Source of the DNA: Clavibacter tessellarius
GTDB lineage: Bacteria; Actinomycetota; Actinomycetes; Actinomycetales; Microbacteriaceae
NCBI RefSeq assembly: GCF_001618005.1
Contig: NZ_LQXA01000029.1
Location: 1 to 37,936 of the forward strand
DNA length: 37,936 bases
Direction of reading: 5' to 3'
This document shows, one piece after another, positions 37,249 through 37,936 of this stretch. A program made the translations under genes and the position numbers. How positions within the stretch are numbered: position 1 is the stretch's first letter; the number at the start of each line of letters is the position of its first letter. A model generated the notes under the pieces. The model did no database searches, was not told the DNA's origin, and saw nothing but the letters and a program-made list of their open reading frames with translations.

Positions 37249-37936
37249 TGACCGACACCGCCCAGGCCCCCGCCGCCGTCCCCTCCGCCCCCGGCGCGCT
37301 CGCGCCGTTCGAGGGCGTGCTCTTCTTCCCCGTGACGCCGTTCGACGCGGCCGACCGCGTCGACGAGGACGTGCTCGCCGCGCACGTCGCCGACGGGCTC
37401 GCGCACGGCGCGGGCGCCGCGTTCGTCGCGTGCGGCACGGGCGAGTTCCACGCGCTCGGGATCGACGAGCACGCCCAGGTCGTGCGCGCCGGGGTCGCCG
37501 CCGCGGGCGGGCGCCACGTCGTCATCGCGGGGGTCGGCGGGCCGCTCGGCCATGCCCGGCGCTGCGCCGAGATCGCCGCGGAGGCGGGGGCTGACGGGAT
37601 CCTCGTGCTCCCGCCGTACCTCGTGGCCGGCCCGCCGTCCGGCGTCGCCGCGTACGTCGAGGAGATCGCGCGCGCCACGCCCCTGCCGCTCATCGCCTAC
37701 CACCGCGGCACGGCGCAGCTCACCGACCAGACCGTGGAGCGGCTGCTCGCGCTGCCAAGCCTCGCGGGGATCAAGGACGGCGTGGGGGACGTGGCCCTCT
37801 TCCAGCGGTTCGTGCTCGCCGCGCGCCGCGCCGGCCGCCACGACCTGCAGTTCTTCAACGGGCTGCTGACGGCCGAGGCCAGCCAGGCCGCGTACCGCGC
37901 GATCGGCGTGCCGCTCTACTCGTCGGCCGTCTTCGC
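37248..37936 (+). CDS. kdgD: 5-dehydro-4-deoxyglucarate dehydratase (DapA family), cut by window edge
   Basis: The first 229 codons are visible. The protein has the DapA/NAL barrel pattern: G-V-L-F-F-P-V-T-P-F-D near the start, A-C-G-T-G-E-F-H-A-L (substrate loop, the T-G-E-F form typical of KDG dehydratases), L-P-P-Y-L, A-Y-H-R-G, and the Schiff-base lysine in G-I-K-D-G-V-G-D. It would convert 5-dehydro-4-deoxyglucarate to 2-oxoglutarate semialdehyde with loss of CO2 and water, the step after glucarate dehydratase. ATG 37248 overlaps the dehydratase stop. A dehydrogenase taking the semialdehyde to 2-oxoglutarate would be expected just outside the window. Confidence 0.9.
   Translation, partial: MTDTAQAPAAVPSAPGALAPFEGVLFFPVTPFDAADRVDEDVLAAHVADGLAHGAGAAFVACGTGEFHALGIDEHAQVVRAGVAAAGGRHVVIAGVGGPLGHARRCAEIAAEAGADGILVLPPYLVAGPPSGVAAYVEEIARATPLPLIAYHRGTAQLTDQTVERLLALPSLAGIKDGVGDVALFQRFVLAARRAGRHDLQFFNGLLTAEASQAAYRAIGVPLYSSAVF

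Overview
The window is very GC-rich, uses GTG starts freely and has many 4-nt stop/start overlaps. Gene content points to a high-GC actinobacterium: class F-type sortase, Pmt-type O-mannosyltransferase, metY plus CoA-binding pair, DUF6177/DUF6507-like type VII (ESX/WXG) secretion accessory genes and a uronate/glucarate catabolic operon. An extreme excess of the word GGATCC and the gene mix suggest Microbacteriaceae, possibly Clavibacter or a relative. That assignment is inference.

Layout. 1-3.3 kb: 3' end of a sortase, a FUSC-type transporter, an EamA exporter, and a divergent CGNR zinc-finger regulator with a perfect inverted repeat in the shared promoter. 3.5-5.2 kb and 12.1-12.8 kb: three paralogous exported proteins of unknown function with a glycine-rich hydrophobic C-terminus and four conserved cysteines. 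5.2-12.0 kb: rsmI with a small membrane protein, a DoxX protein with a structured leader, a CoA-transferase/HMG-CoA-lyase pair and an atypical GH13 enzyme. 12.9-17.8 kb: pmt coupled to a YeiH-family transporter, then metY coupled to a CoA-binding protein.

17.9-25.7 kb is the accessory core. A four-gene type VII-associated operon ends in a polymorphic toxin: a WXG/LXG-like helical N-terminus, a linker, and a C-terminal DNA/RNA non-specific endonuclease domain of the YeeF type. It is followed by a YezG/DUF600-like immunity gene. Downstream lies a start-less toxin cassette whose linker is about 99% identical to the active gene, with its own immunity gene. Then come a chimeric wreck of toxin and immunity fragments and two more intact immunity genes preceded by toxin tails. 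This looks like a toxin-tip archive built by recombination, and it has lower GC than its surroundings.

25.9-29.8 kb: ordinary genes (DUF427, GlsB/YeaQ-type membrane protein, a membrane protein, one-chain L-serine dehydratase, an SdpI-like protein and a small secreted 4-Cys protein). 30.0-37.9 kb: a divergent uronate/aldarate locus. One arm holds uronate dehydrogenase, an IclR regulator and an uncharacterised protein. The other holds a sugar-acid ABC transporter, glucarate dehydratase and the start of 5-dehydro-4-deoxyglucarate dehydratase. A consensus promoter with a perfect palindrome between its -35 and -10 boxes drives the transporter arm. Together these would import hexuronates or aldarates and convert them to 2-oxoglutarate semialdehyde. 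I saw no rRNA, tRNA, CRISPR array, transposase or integrase.
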